Of a stretch of DNA of 64,000 nucleotides, positions 1 through 7,312 are shown one piece after another. Each line of letters begins with the position of its first letter. Within the stretch, counting starts at the first letter, position 1. A model generated the notes under the pieces. It was given only the letters and a program-made list of their open reading frames with translations, had not been told where the DNA came from and did not search any database. This DNA comes from Anaerostipes amylophilus (GTDB lineage: Bacteria > Bacillota > Clostridia > Lachnospirales > Lachnospiraceae): NCBI RefSeq assembly GCF_025567365.1, contig NZ_JAOQJG010000003.1, positions 1-64,000 on the forward strand, written 5' to 3'. The translations under genes and the position numbers were made by a program.

Positions 1-80
1 ATATCGAATTAGATAAGAGCACACTGATCTACAAGTTAAGAAAAGAACAGGATGCTATGTACGGAAGAAACGTATTATAA
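1..80 (+). CDS. C-terminal end of an unidentified protein (5' end outside window)
   Basis: An open frame enters the window and stops at the TAA at 78-80, giving about 25 residues that end in KEQDAMYGRNVL. The piece is short, charged and probably helical, and I do not recognise a family in it. It lies about 90 bases before the aldolase gene in the same direction, so it may be the previous gene of the same catabolic operon. It is called coding only because the frame is open to the window edge and is followed by normal intergenic sequence. Confidence 0.45.
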   Translation, partial: IELDKSTLIYKLRKEQDAMYGRNVL

Positions 81-100
81 GAGATAGAAAATACTCATAC

Positions 101-130
101 TTTCCTGCCACACTTATATGTGGCAGGAAA
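101..130 (+). other. Perfect intercistronic hairpin
   Basis: A 12-bp perfect stem (101-112 with 119-130) closes a 6-base loop. No T-run follows on the plus strand, so it does not look like a standard intrinsic terminator. Its position between the partial gene and the aldolase gene suggests an mRNA processing or stabilising hairpin, or a weak terminator. Confidence 0.6.
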
Positions 131-168
131 GAAATTAAAATGGTGAATGTAAATTAGGAGGAAGACGG

Positions 169-1038
169 ATGTTAGTAACTTTAAAAGAATTACTCGACCA
201 GGCCAAAATAGAACACAAAGCGGTAGGTGCATTTAATGGAACAACATTAGAAGCAATCCGCGGTATCATTCAGGCAGCAGAAGAATTAAATTGTCCAGTA
301 ATTCTGCAGCATGCACAGAGCCATGATGATATCATTGATCTAGAAGAAATCGGACCGATCATGAAATATTACGCAGAACGTGCAAAAGTTCCTGTTGCAC
401 TTCATTTAGATCATGGAAGCTCCTTTGAACGATGTGTACAGGCCTTGCGTTTAGGGTTTACATCAGTTATGTACGATGCATCAGCAAAAAGCTTTGAAGA
501 AAATGCCGAAGAAACAAAAGAGATTGTGAAAATCGCACATGCAGTAGGTGCAAGTGTAGAGGCAGAACTTGGACATATTTTTACATCTGAAGTTGTTCAT
601 GGAGAGGGTGGCTCCGCAGACAGCAAGGATGATTATGATGATCTTGATGATATTTATACAGATCCAGAAGTTGCAAAGAAATTTGTAGAGTTAACAGGGG
701 TTGACTGTTTAGCTGTTGCATTTGGTACAACACATGGAGTATATTTAACAGAACCAAAACTAGATCTTCCTCGAGTAGCAAGAATCAGAGAGGCTGCTAA
801 TGTACCACTAGTTATGCATGGTGGATCCGGAGTATCCGATGAAGATTACGCTGTTGCGATCGAGAACGGAATCTGTAAAGTAAATTACTATACATATATG
901 AATGTTGCCGGAGGAAAAGCCTCCAAAGAATTCTGGAAAGATGATGAAACAAATTTCTATGATTCTATGGCAATCAAAGCAACAGAAGCGATCAAAGAAG
1001 ATGTAAAACGTGCGATCAAAGTATTCCAGAAATTATAG
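169..1038 (+). CDS. Class II fructose/tagatose-bisphosphate aldolase family protein
   Basis: The 289-residue TIM-barrel aldolase would cleave a ketose bisphosphate or phosphate to dihydroxyacetone phosphate plus an aldehyde, using zinc, in the cytoplasm. Visible family marks are AVGAFN near residue 19, HLDHG with the catalytic Asp81 and zinc ligand His82, the TTHG histidine at 189, and MHGGSG with His217. A strong AGGAGGAAG ribosome site sits just before the ATG. The length matches the class II family. It is followed 14 bases later by a YjbQ-type gene and then by a triosephosphate isomerase-like gene, so a dedicated sugar or polyol route is more likely than central glycolysis. The exact substrate (fructose, tagatose or another phosphate) cannot be told from sequence. 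Confidence 0.9.
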   Translation: MLVTLKELLDQAKIEHKAVGAFNGTTLEAIRGIIQAAEELNCPVILQHAQSHDDIIDLEEIGPIMKYYAERAKVPVALHLDHGSSFERCVQALRLGFTSVMYDASAKSFEENAEETKEIVKIAHAVGASVEAELGHIFTSEVVHGEGGSADSKDDYDDLDDIYTDPEVAKKFVELTGVDCLAVAFGTTHGVYLTEPKLDLPRVARIREAANVPLVMHGGSGVSDEDYAVAIENGICKVNYYTYMNVAGGKASKEFWKDDETNFYDSMAIKATEAIKEDVKRAIKVFQKL

Positions 1039-1052
1039 AAAAGAGGATAAAA

Positions 1053-1574
1053 ATGGCAGTATATAAAGAAACAATTGAGGTAAAATCTCATGGGAAAACC
1101 CCAACATATATTGATATTACAAAGGACGTAAGAAGAGTCATTGAAGAAAGCGGGATCAAGAACGGTATCTGTGCCGTGATTTCTCCTCATACAACATGTT
1201 CCGTATTCTTCGAAGAATTCTGTCATGACTATAATGAAGATGGAGATGAATTTTTACAGGAAGATTTAAATAATGTTCTTGCAAAGATCATTCCAGACCA
1301 TGTATCCAAAGATCAGTATGTATATCCAGGAGAAGAACACTACAAAGCAGTAGAAAGCTGGCCAAATGCTGAAGATTATCTTCCAGGAGGAGACAGAACA
1401 GCATTATTTAATGGAGATGCACATTTAAAATCAACATTATTAGGTTCCAGTGAAACATTCGAAGTAGATAACGGAAAACTTGGGGTAGGTACAACAGGAT
1501 ATGTATATTTTGCAGATTTTGACCGTACACGTCCACGTACAAGAAAATGTAAGATTGTAGTTCTTGGAGAATAA
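1053..1574 (+). CDS. YjbQ/UPF0047 family protein
   Basis: A 173-residue protein with the two hallmark stretches of the UPF0047/YjbQ family: SPHTTCSVFFEE near residues 44-55 and GDAHLKSTLLGSS near residues 121-133. Some family members have thiamine-phosphate synthase activity, but the physiological role is poorly defined. It is slightly longer than the usual 135-140 residues because of an insert around residues 60-110. Ribosome site GAGGAT precedes the ATG. It sits inside an aldolase and triosephosphate isomerase-like operon, which hints at a role in phosphosugar metabolism or repair rather than thiamine synthesis; that is inference. Confidence 0.85.
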   Translation: MAVYKETIEVKSHGKTPTYIDITKDVRRVIEESGIKNGICAVISPHTTCSVFFEEFCHDYNEDGDEFLQEDLNNVLAKIIPDHVSKDQYVYPGEEHYKAVESWPNAEDYLPGGDRTALFNGDAHLKSTLLGSSETFEVDNGKLGVGTTGYVYFADFDRTRPRTRKCKIVVLGE

Positions 1575-1587
1575 GGAGGAAAGCATC

Positions 1588-2274
1588 ATGGCAAAAGCCC
1601 AGTCACCATTTTTAATTGTCAATCCTAAGTCATATTTATACGGAAAAGAAAGTCTTGAATTAGCAAAAGCAGCTGATCAGGTTGCCAAAGATACAGGACT
1701 TCAGATATATTTCACATGTCCATATGCGGATATCCGTATGATCAAAGAAAATACAACTGATATCATCGTATGTGCACAGTCCATGGACCCATTAGTTCCA
1801 GGAAGAGGAATGGGACACGTATTACCAGAATCTTTAAAAGAAGCTGGAGCTGAAGCATTATTTTTAAATCATGCAGAGAATCCTAAAACAGTCAGTGATC
1901 TGTACGCAACGATCAAACGAGCAAAAGAACTTGACATGATCACAGTTGTATGTGCAGACTCAACCGTAGAAGCCAAAGCAGTTGCCTGCATGGACCCAGA
2001 CATCGTACTGGCAGAGCCAACAGACTTGATCGGAACAGGCCAGGTGGCAGATGATTCTTACACAATTGAAACAGTCAAAGCGTTAAATGCGATCAATCCA
2101 AATGTATTAGTAATGATCGCATCCGGCGTAAGCACAGCTGAAGACTGCTACAATGTAGTAAAATTAGGAGCAGACGGAACAGGTGCAACCTCCGGAATCT
2201 TAAACGCACCATCCCCTGCACAGAGAGTCAGAGAAATGGCAGAAGCAATCGTTAAGGCAAAAAATGAAAAATAA
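1588..2274 (+). CDS. Triosephosphate isomerase-like protein (archaeal-type short TIM)
   Basis: A 228-residue TIM barrel resembling the shorter archaeal-type triosephosphate isomerases. The N-terminal NPKSY carries the Asn-x-Lys pair, FLNHAEN carries the electrophilic His, and AEPTDLIGTG carries the catalytic Glu and loop 6. The start is taken at ATG 1588, with GGAGG at 1576-1580; an in-frame TTG at 1564 would put the ribosome site inside the gene. Such paralogues act in tetritol or pentitol catabolism (for example the erythritol-pathway TIM-like isomerases) as well as in glycolysis. With the aldolase and YjbQ neighbours it probably interconverts triose or tetrose phosphates in a dedicated pathway. 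The operon ends here at a terminator. Confidence 0.82.
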   Translation: MAKAQSPFLIVNPKSYLYGKESLELAKAADQVAKDTGLQIYFTCPYADIRMIKENTTDIIVCAQSMDPLVPGRGMGHVLPESLKEAGAEALFLNHAENPKTVSDLYATIKRAKELDMITVVCADSTVEAKAVACMDPDIVLAEPTDLIGTGQVADDSYTIETVKALNAINPNVLVMIASGVSTAEDCYNVVKLGADGTGATSGILNAPSPAQRVREMAEAIVKAKNEK

Positions 2275-2322
2275 AAGTTAACAAATAGTTTGTTCACTTG
2301 TTTTCTTAATCCATATGAAAAA

Positions 2323-2357
2323 TAAGAAGGGATCTTGGATTCCTTCTTGTTTTTTGT
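2323..2357 (+). terminator. Intrinsic terminator after the TIM-like gene
   Basis: An AAGAAGG-type stem at 2323-2332 pairs with the CCTTCTT arm at 2342-2348 and runs into a TTTTTTG tract. It closes the aldolase-YjbQ-TIM operon. Confidence 0.8.
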
Positions 2358-2375
2358 ATAATTCTGATTTGAAAG

Positions 2376-2664
2376 GTAGTCGTTGACTGTTGTATGAAAT
2401 AGAAAGAAGATCAGAACAAATATTTATAATATATCGGTGGCAACACGCATATTTTAAGAGCGTTTTTTACAAATCGCCTATCCGCGCCTGTTCCTTTGAT
2501 AACTCCTTGGCTGCGAGCCAAAATGCCCGCAGCTACAGTCAGACAATCAACCACAGAGCGCTGCGAATTTGTAAAAAATGCACTTAAAATATGCTGATCG
2601 TTGCCACCGATATATTATAAATATTTGTTCTGATCTTCTTTCTATCTCATACAACGGAAGACTA
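2376..2664. repeat. Long imperfect palindrome (MITE-like or structured RNA element)
   Basis: The left arm at about 2388-2474 and the right arm at about 2566-2656 are inverted copies. The outer 56 positions differ at only one base, followed by a short indel and then a further matching block up to TTTTTTACAAAT. The arms surround about 90 bases of more GC-rich sequence. Weaker symmetry (TAGTC on both sides) extends to 2376 and 2664. There is no transposase. The layout fits a miniature inverted-repeat element or a large stem-loop RNA; short open frames inside it are products of the repeat. Confidence 0.75.
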
Positions 2665-2680
2665 TTCAAACCACTACGGA

Positions 2681-2822
2681 GTGTGTATGTTAAACAGTAT
2701 TGGATGATAATTTTTGTATCCGTTAACGGAAGATCAAAGGAACTTACAATCACCGATTTGACGAGAAGTTTGACATATATTTAAATCTTAATTATATCCA
2801 ATACCATCCAACATACACACCA
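2681..2822. repeat. Second inverted repeat in the same intergenic region
   Basis: GTGTGTATGTT at 2681-2691 and a nearby AGTATTGGAT stretch (to about 2712) recur in inverted orientation at about 2791-2822, spaced by about 80 bases. Together with the larger palindrome just upstream, this accounts for most of the 760-base gene-free stretch 2275-3038. No protein-coding gene is supported here. Confidence 0.6.
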
Positions 2823-2963
2823 ACTCAAATTTTCCAATCTTGTAGTTCCCTACACTATAACCTTCAGGTATATGAGCAAAATTTCACCGCTGTGCTTTCG
2901 GTTGCTTATTTATTTTTTCCATATACGGAAAGACTTCAGTTGGCCAACACTACAATTAAAATT

Positions 2964-2994
2964 TTGAGCAATTCCACTAAAATAATGTTATAAT
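2964..2994 (+). promoter_or_regulatory. Promoter for the glycerol dehydrogenase gene
   Basis: An extended -10 TGTTATAAT ends at 2994, with a TTGAGC -35-like hexamer at 2964-2969 (19-base spacer). It lies 45 bases before the gldA start. Confidence 0.6.
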
Positions 2995-3038
2995 AATAAC
3001 AAACACCAAATCAAATTAACCAAGAAAGGAGCAAAATC

Positions 3039-4127
3039 ATGGCAGCAATCATCGGAAGCCCAACACGTTACATCCAAGGAAAAGGGGAAATGAAAAACCT
3101 ATGTTCCTATGCAGATAAGTTCGGAAAGAATCTATTCATTTTAACAAGTGCATCCGGAAGAAAACGAGTAGAACCAGCGATCAACGAAGGGAACAAAGAC
3201 AGTAATCTGACATACGATGTATTTAATGGAGAATGTTGTATGACAGAGATCAACCGTATCATAAAGATCGTAGAAGAAACAGGAAGCGATGTGATCATCG
3301 GAATCGGTGGAGGAAAGATTCATGACACATCAAAAGCTGTTGCATACTATACAAAGAAACCAGTCATTATTGTACCAACCATTGCATCCACAGACGCACC
3401 ATGCAGTGCATTATCTGTGATCTATACAGATGAAGGTGTATTTGAGAAATATTTGTTCTTGCCATCAAGCCCGGATATGGTTATGGTAGATACAGATATC
3501 GTTTCAAAAGCACCAGTAAGATTGTTGATTTCAGGTATGGGAGATGCCCTGGCAACTTATTTTGAGGCAAGAGCATGTAAAAGATCCGATGCAAGTAATT
3601 GTGTTGGCGGAAGATGTACATTGGCAGCAATGAATCTTGCACAGTTATGTTTTGATACATTAATGGAGAACGGAGTACAGGCAATGACAGCAGCAAGAGA
3701 AGGAATCTGTACAAAAGCTGTAGAAAATGTAATTGAAGCAAATACTTACTTATCAGGAATCGGATTTGAAAGTGGAGGATTAGCAGGAGCACATGCGATC
3801 CATAATGGATTTACAGCAATCCCAGAAACACATAAGATGTATCATGGAGAGAAAGTAGCATTTGGAACATTGGTTCAGCTGGTACTAGAAGATGCGGGAG
3901 AAGATGAGATCATGGAAGTAATTGATTTCTGCAGTGAAGTCGGACTTCCTGTGACATTAAAAGGATTAGGAATCGAAGAAGTGAAACCAGAACAGATTAT
4001 GGAAGTTGCGAAATTAGCATGCGCACCAGAAGATACAATGGGAAATATGCCATTTGAGGTAACACCTGAAGATCTGTATGCAGCAATTATGGGTGCGGAT
4101 GCACTTGGAAGATATTATACAGAATAG
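3039..4127 (+). CDS. gldA: Glycerol dehydrogenase
   Basis: A 362-residue iron-type NAD-dependent alcohol dehydrogenase that oxidises glycerol to dihydroxyacetone (or the reverse) in the cytoplasm. The nucleotide-binding GIGGGKIHDTSKA lies near residues 88-100. The metal ligands line up with those of characterised GldA: Asp169 in SGMGDA, His252 in AGAHAIHNG and His269 in YHGEKVAFG. The length is typical. Ribosome site AAGGAG lies just before the ATG. It stands alone with its own promoter and a strong palindromic terminator. The dihydroxyacetone product could feed the triose-phosphate enzymes encoded upstream; that link is inference. Confidence 0.93.
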   Translation: MAAIIGSPTRYIQGKGEMKNLCSYADKFGKNLFILTSASGRKRVEPAINEGNKDSNLTYDVFNGECCMTEINRIIKIVEETGSDVIIGIGGGKIHDTSKAVAYYTKKPVIIVPTIASTDAPCSALSVIYTDEGVFEKYLFLPSSPDMVMVDTDIVSKAPVRLLISGMGDALATYFEARACKRSDASNCVGGRCTLAAMNLAQLCFDTLMENGVQAMTAAREGICTKAVENVIEANTYLSGIGFESGGLAGAHAIHNGFTAIPETHKMYHGEKVAFGTLVQLVLEDAGEDEIMEVIDFCSEVGLPVTLKGLGIEEVKPEQIMEVAKLACAPEDTMGNMPFEVTPEDLYAAIMGADALGRYYTE

Positions 4128-4167
4128 AAAATTGCCAGTATCTAGTTAATAGACATAGAAAATATGA

Positions 4168-4207
4168 AAGAACCCCTGAAAGGTTGATCAACCTTTCAGG
4201 GGTTCTT
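4168..4207. terminator. 40-bp perfect palindrome, probable bidirectional terminator
   Basis: Bases 4168-4187 are the exact reverse complement of 4188-4207, giving a 20-bp stem with essentially no loop. It follows gldA by 41 bases. On the reverse strand it would also serve the LytTR-regulator operon. A group II intron sits a few bases downstream. Confidence 0.8.
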
Positions 4208-4213
4208 AAAAAT

Positions 4214-5071
4214 GTGCGCCTAGCGGCGCACGTTTCGTTTGCGCGCCATGGGCGCGCTCTCGCAGGTGAAAGTCCTGAACATGCCCAGGTAGTGGGAAAT
4301 GTATAGCTGAACAGCAAGGGTGTCCATCGTGAGGTGGAATCTGAAGGAAGCTGTAGGCAAATCCTTGGTCCGACGGACAGAAATCGCATATGAGGCTAGG
4401 CTTCGAGAGATAAGCTGGCGAAAGACAGCAAAGTCTAATAACTACCACATTTGTAGAAGCAGAGTAAATGCGGCGGATTTATGAGGAGAAAGAGCGTGCA
4501 ACTTAAGCGTGGAGATCTCACAGAGGTTTCATTTGCCTAGTAACAATGAACTGTGAGAAGTCAGCAGAACCCATAGTAGTGAAGAAGTTTCTGTAATGGA
4601 AATGGAGCGAAGGGGCGAACAATCAATAAGTTCTTCCCGCAAGCGATGTCAGACAATCAAGCTAAGCCTTGAGAAAATCAAAGTATATGCAAGAGGATGG
4701 CTTAACTACTATGGAATTGCAAGTATGAAAAACAACATAGATGACATCAACGGATGGCTCTATCACAGAATACGTATGTGTATATGGAAACAGTGGAAGA
4801 AACCGAAGACGAAGGTACGTAATCTTATCAATATGGGAGTACCCGAAGACTTGGCAATGCAAGCGGGTAATACCCGACGGGGACATTGGTTCGCAACGCA
4901 TACAGTTGCAATAAACATGGCAATGACAAAAGAAAGACTGATAAACAGTGGCTTTTATGATTTAGCCATAGCCTATCAGTCAGTGCACGTCAACTATTGA
5001 AAGCGCCGTATACCGAACAGTACGTACGGTGCTGTGAGAGGACGGCGGTTAGTCACCGCCTCCTACTCGAT
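4214..5071 (+). mobile_element. Group II intron relic (ribozyme kept, reverse transcriptase lost)
   Basis: The 5' end starts with GTGCG, as group II introns do. A domain V-like hairpin (GCCGTAT paired with ACGTACGGTGC, about 4995-5032) and a domain VI-like stem with GGCGG and CCGCC (5043-5060) lie before a CTACTCGAT 3' end at about 5071. The AACCCATAGTAGTGAAG region near 4566-4584 resembles domain III/IV sequence. The element is only about 860 bases long because nearly all of the intron-encoded protein is deleted. It is inserted just after the gldA palindrome, and its 3' end meets the stop codon of the reverse-strand regulator gene. Confidence 0.85.
4596..5000 (+). pseudogene. Truncated group II intron maturase (C-terminal domain X and DNA-binding part only)
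   Basis: The 134-codon frame matches the end of LtrA-type intron proteins: KVYARGWLNYYGIAS, IWKQWKKPKTKVRNL and GNTRRGHWF are the maturase (domain X) and following region. All reverse-transcriptase blocks, including the YADD centre, are missing, and no HNH endonuclease follows. The first 10 or so codons are conserved ribozyme domain IV sequence, so the deletion joint is near 4622. The fragment cannot support retrohoming by itself. Whether it still helps splicing is unknown; related introns elsewhere in the genome could act in trans. Confidence 0.85.
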
Positions 5072-5787
5072 TAAAAAATAGAATTACACAAAAAATCAGT
5101 AAATAACATTTGAAACTTTTTCTTTTTATATCGACTGACTGGAATGGTGATATTCAAATTTAATACAGCACAATCTTTTTGTATAGAAGTTACATATGCC
5201 ATATTAACAATATAACCTGTATGACAGCGATAAAAACGTTTATCAAGTTTAGTTTCGTATGTTTTTAAAGATTCATGTCCTGTGATTTCAGATCTAGATG
5301 TTAAATGAAATAAAATATTTCGGTTATAGGTTTCTATGTATACAATTTCAGAAAATTTAATTTTGAAGATATTACCAGAATCTTTCACAACTAAAAAATT
5401 ATTTTTATTAGATGTTAGTTCTGAAATAGCTCGGTCCAAAACATTTTCTAGTTGAGTATATGAAAGTGGTTTTACAAGATAATCAAAAGCTTTTACTTTA
5501 TAACCAGACAAAGCATATTCTGGAAAAGCAGTCAAAAAGATTAAAATTACGGATGGATTGATAGCTCGTATTTTTTCAGCAATTTCTATTCCGCTATATG
5601 TTTGAAATTTGATATCTAAAAATAAGATATCAATATCATTTTGAGAATCAAGATAAGATAGCAGATCCTCTTCATTTTCAAAGAAGTTAAAATGATGGAT
5701 AGTTTTACGTTTTTTAAAGTACTGTTCTAAAAGCAATTGAAAATTGTGAATAAAGTCTTTTTCATCATCACAAATACAGATTTTCAT
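5071..5787 (-). CDS. LytTR-family response regulator (AgrA-like)
   Basis: A 238-residue two-domain regulator. The receiver domain (1-125) has acidic residues CDDE near 6-9, phospho-acceptor Asp58 in LFLDI, Thr86 and Lys106 in LVKPL. The C-terminal LytTR DNA-binding domain (about 135-235) carries the family pattern from VYIETYNRNILFH to FYRCHTGYIVN. It would bind direct repeats at target promoters after phosphorylation by the kinase encoded 33 bases upstream. Start ATG follows GGAAGGGGA. Its stop codon abuts the group II intron border, but the protein has normal length, so the gene looks intact. Confidence 0.9.
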   Translation of the reverse strand: MKICICDDEKDFIHNFQLLLEQYFKKRKTIHHFNFFENEEDLLSYLDSQNDIDILFLDIKFQTYSGIEIAEKIRAINPSVILIFLTAFPEYALSGYKVKAFDYLVKPLSYTQLENVLDRAISELTSNKNNFLVVKDSGNIFKIKFSEIVYIETYNRNILFHLTSRSEITGHESLKTYETKLDKRFYRCHTGYIVNMAYVTSIQKDCAVLNLNITIPVSRYKKKKFQMLFTDFLCNSIF

Positions 5788-5820
5788 AATGTTCCCCTTC
5801 CTTATATAATAAATAATATT

Positions 5821-7131
5821 TTAATTTAAGTTTTGTGGAATTGGTATGGAAATATTTACAACAAATTCTTCAACACTAGAAGAAAAAGAGATATTTCCGT
5901 TATATTTGGAAACGATTTTTTTGATCGAAATGGTTCCAAAACCATGCATAGCAGAATCTTTTTTCGTAGTTATGAAGGTTCCGTTTTTATGCTTTAATTT
6001 TTTGTTATATGTATTGGATGCATGAATACACAAATGATTTTGTGTCGTATTACAGTGAAAAGTAATACTTTTGTTATTATCACAACACTGGGTAGCTTCA
6101 ATACAATTATCTAACAAATTACCAAGTAAAGAACATAACTCTATATTACGAATAAAATGAATATTCTCTAATTCCACGTTTATTTTGCAAGAGATGTGTT
6201 GTTCTTTGATCAGCTTTAATTTTTCGGAAATTAAAACATCAATAAAAGGATTTCCTGTGTGTACAGCATAGGAAGATTTTGAAAGATCATTTAGTAAGGA
6301 ATCAATATGTTGGGTGTATTGATTGCTTTCTGCTGGCTGTGACTTTAAGGCTAAAAGCTGATTTTTAAGATCATGACGTATAATATTTAAATCTTCAATG
6401 TCCTTTTGTTTTTGTTGATAATAATAAAAAGTTTTTTCTTCTTGTGATTTTACAAAATTAATATAAGTTTCCTCGGCCTTTTTAGAAAGGTATAAGTGAA
6501 ATAATATAAAATGACAAAAAGAAGTAATCATTAACACAATAGAGATCCATAAAAAGACTTCATGATATTGTGAGGAAATATTAGAAATTTTCAACAAGTA
6601 TATAATACCTAAAATGAGAAGTAAGCATGTGATGATCGGAAGAAAATAAAGAATGCTTTCTATCATAGTAAATGAAACTTCCAGATCATTTGGTTTGTAA
6701 TAAAAAACAAAATGTAACAATAAGAAGGATAAAATTTTTGAAAAAATGATCATTTCAAGTGAAAGAACTTGGTTATTAAAAATATCAGATAAAGAAGTGC
6801 AATATAAAACACTAAAACAAATTCCAACAGTTAATAATTCACACAAACATAAAACAATATAAAATACAGCGATCATTTTTAAAGTAGATTTCAAGTGGAA
6901 ATCCAAATATAAGAAACGATTTAAAAGTACGATTGAAATCAGTTCATAGACTAATTTAAAAATAAATGGGCAAGAAAGTAAATTTAAAACAATAATAGAA
7001 AGTCCCCATAATGTGTAAATAATACCTGATTTTATGTAAGAATATCGAAAATCAAAATATTTTGTACAATAGCATAATAAAAGCGTATCAATAGAGGTTC
7101 CAAGAATGGTTAGTAGTATAGTAAGTGTCAT
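5821..7131 (-). CDS. Agr/ComD-type sensor histidine kinase (GHKL family)
   Basis: A 436-residue membrane kinase with about six hydrophobic segments in residues 1-215 and a cytoplasmic GHKL part. The phosphorylated His253 lies in IRHDLKNQL, the N box is LLGNLLDNCIEA near 335-346, and the G box is HGFGTISIKKIV near 396-407. This architecture is that of peptide-pheromone receptors such as AgrC. It is co-transcribed with the LytTR regulator. No AgrB-like protease or AgrD-like prepeptide gene was found nearby, so the ligand is unknown. The sequence is more AT-rich than the housekeeping genes around the island. Confidence 0.9.
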   Translation of the reverse strand: MTLTILLTILGTSIDTLLLCYCTKYFDFRYSYIKSGIIYTLWGLSIIVLNLLSCPFIFKLVYELISIVLLNRFLYLDFHLKSTLKMIAVFYIVLCLCELLTVGICFSVLYCTSLSDIFNNQVLSLEMIIFSKILSFLLLHFVFYYKPNDLEVSFTMIESILYFLPIITCLLLILGIIYLLKISNISSQYHEVFLWISIVLMITSFCHFILFHLYLSKKAEETYINFVKSQEEKTFYYYQQKQKDIEDLNIIRHDLKNQLLALKSQPAESNQYTQHIDSLLNDLSKSSYAVHTGNPFIDVLISEKLKLIKEQHISCKINVELENIHFIRNIELCSLLGNLLDNCIEATQCCDNNKSITFHCNTTQNHLCIHASNTYNKKLKHKNGTFITTKKDSAMHGFGTISIKKIVSKYNGNISFSSSVEEFVVNISIPIPQNLN

Positions 7132-7159
7132 AAGTTAATCTCCTGTTATAAATTTTCTC

Positions 7160-7215
7160 TAAAGATATATTTTACTAAAAAATTATATTTTGTAAAGACT
7201 CTAGTATAACCATTT
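7160..7215. promoter_or_regulatory. Divergent promoter region between the kinase operon and the RCC1 gene
   Basis: The AT-rich stretch is close to palindromic: TTTACT-type and TTTGTAAA-type ends face each other around 7171-7196. Read on the minus strand it offers TTTACA, a 16-base spacer and TAAAAT for the kinase operon. On the plus strand a -10-like TATAAC lies at 7205-7210. The LytTR regulator could bind here, but I see no clear pair of direct repeats. Confidence 0.4.
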
Positions 7216-7312
7216 AGGCATAAAAAACGACTAAATGTGCAGGCTAGATTTTTATTTGCAGAAAAAGATGGTATTATGTAAGAGAAAACATATGAAAAGA
7301 GGAAAAAGCAAG

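Noticed and set aside
1564..1587. Earlier TTG start for the TIM-like protein
   Set aside because: It would place the AGGAGG ribosome site inside the coding region.
2390..2784. Overlapping 65-68 codon open frames on both strands
   Set aside because: They lie on the arms of the palindromic element, code for near-identical peptides in mirror positions and have no ribosome sites.
4087..4448. Reverse-strand frames of 80-100 codons
   Set aside because: They run through the gldA terminator palindrome and the group II ribozyme, which are structured RNA/DNA and not coding.
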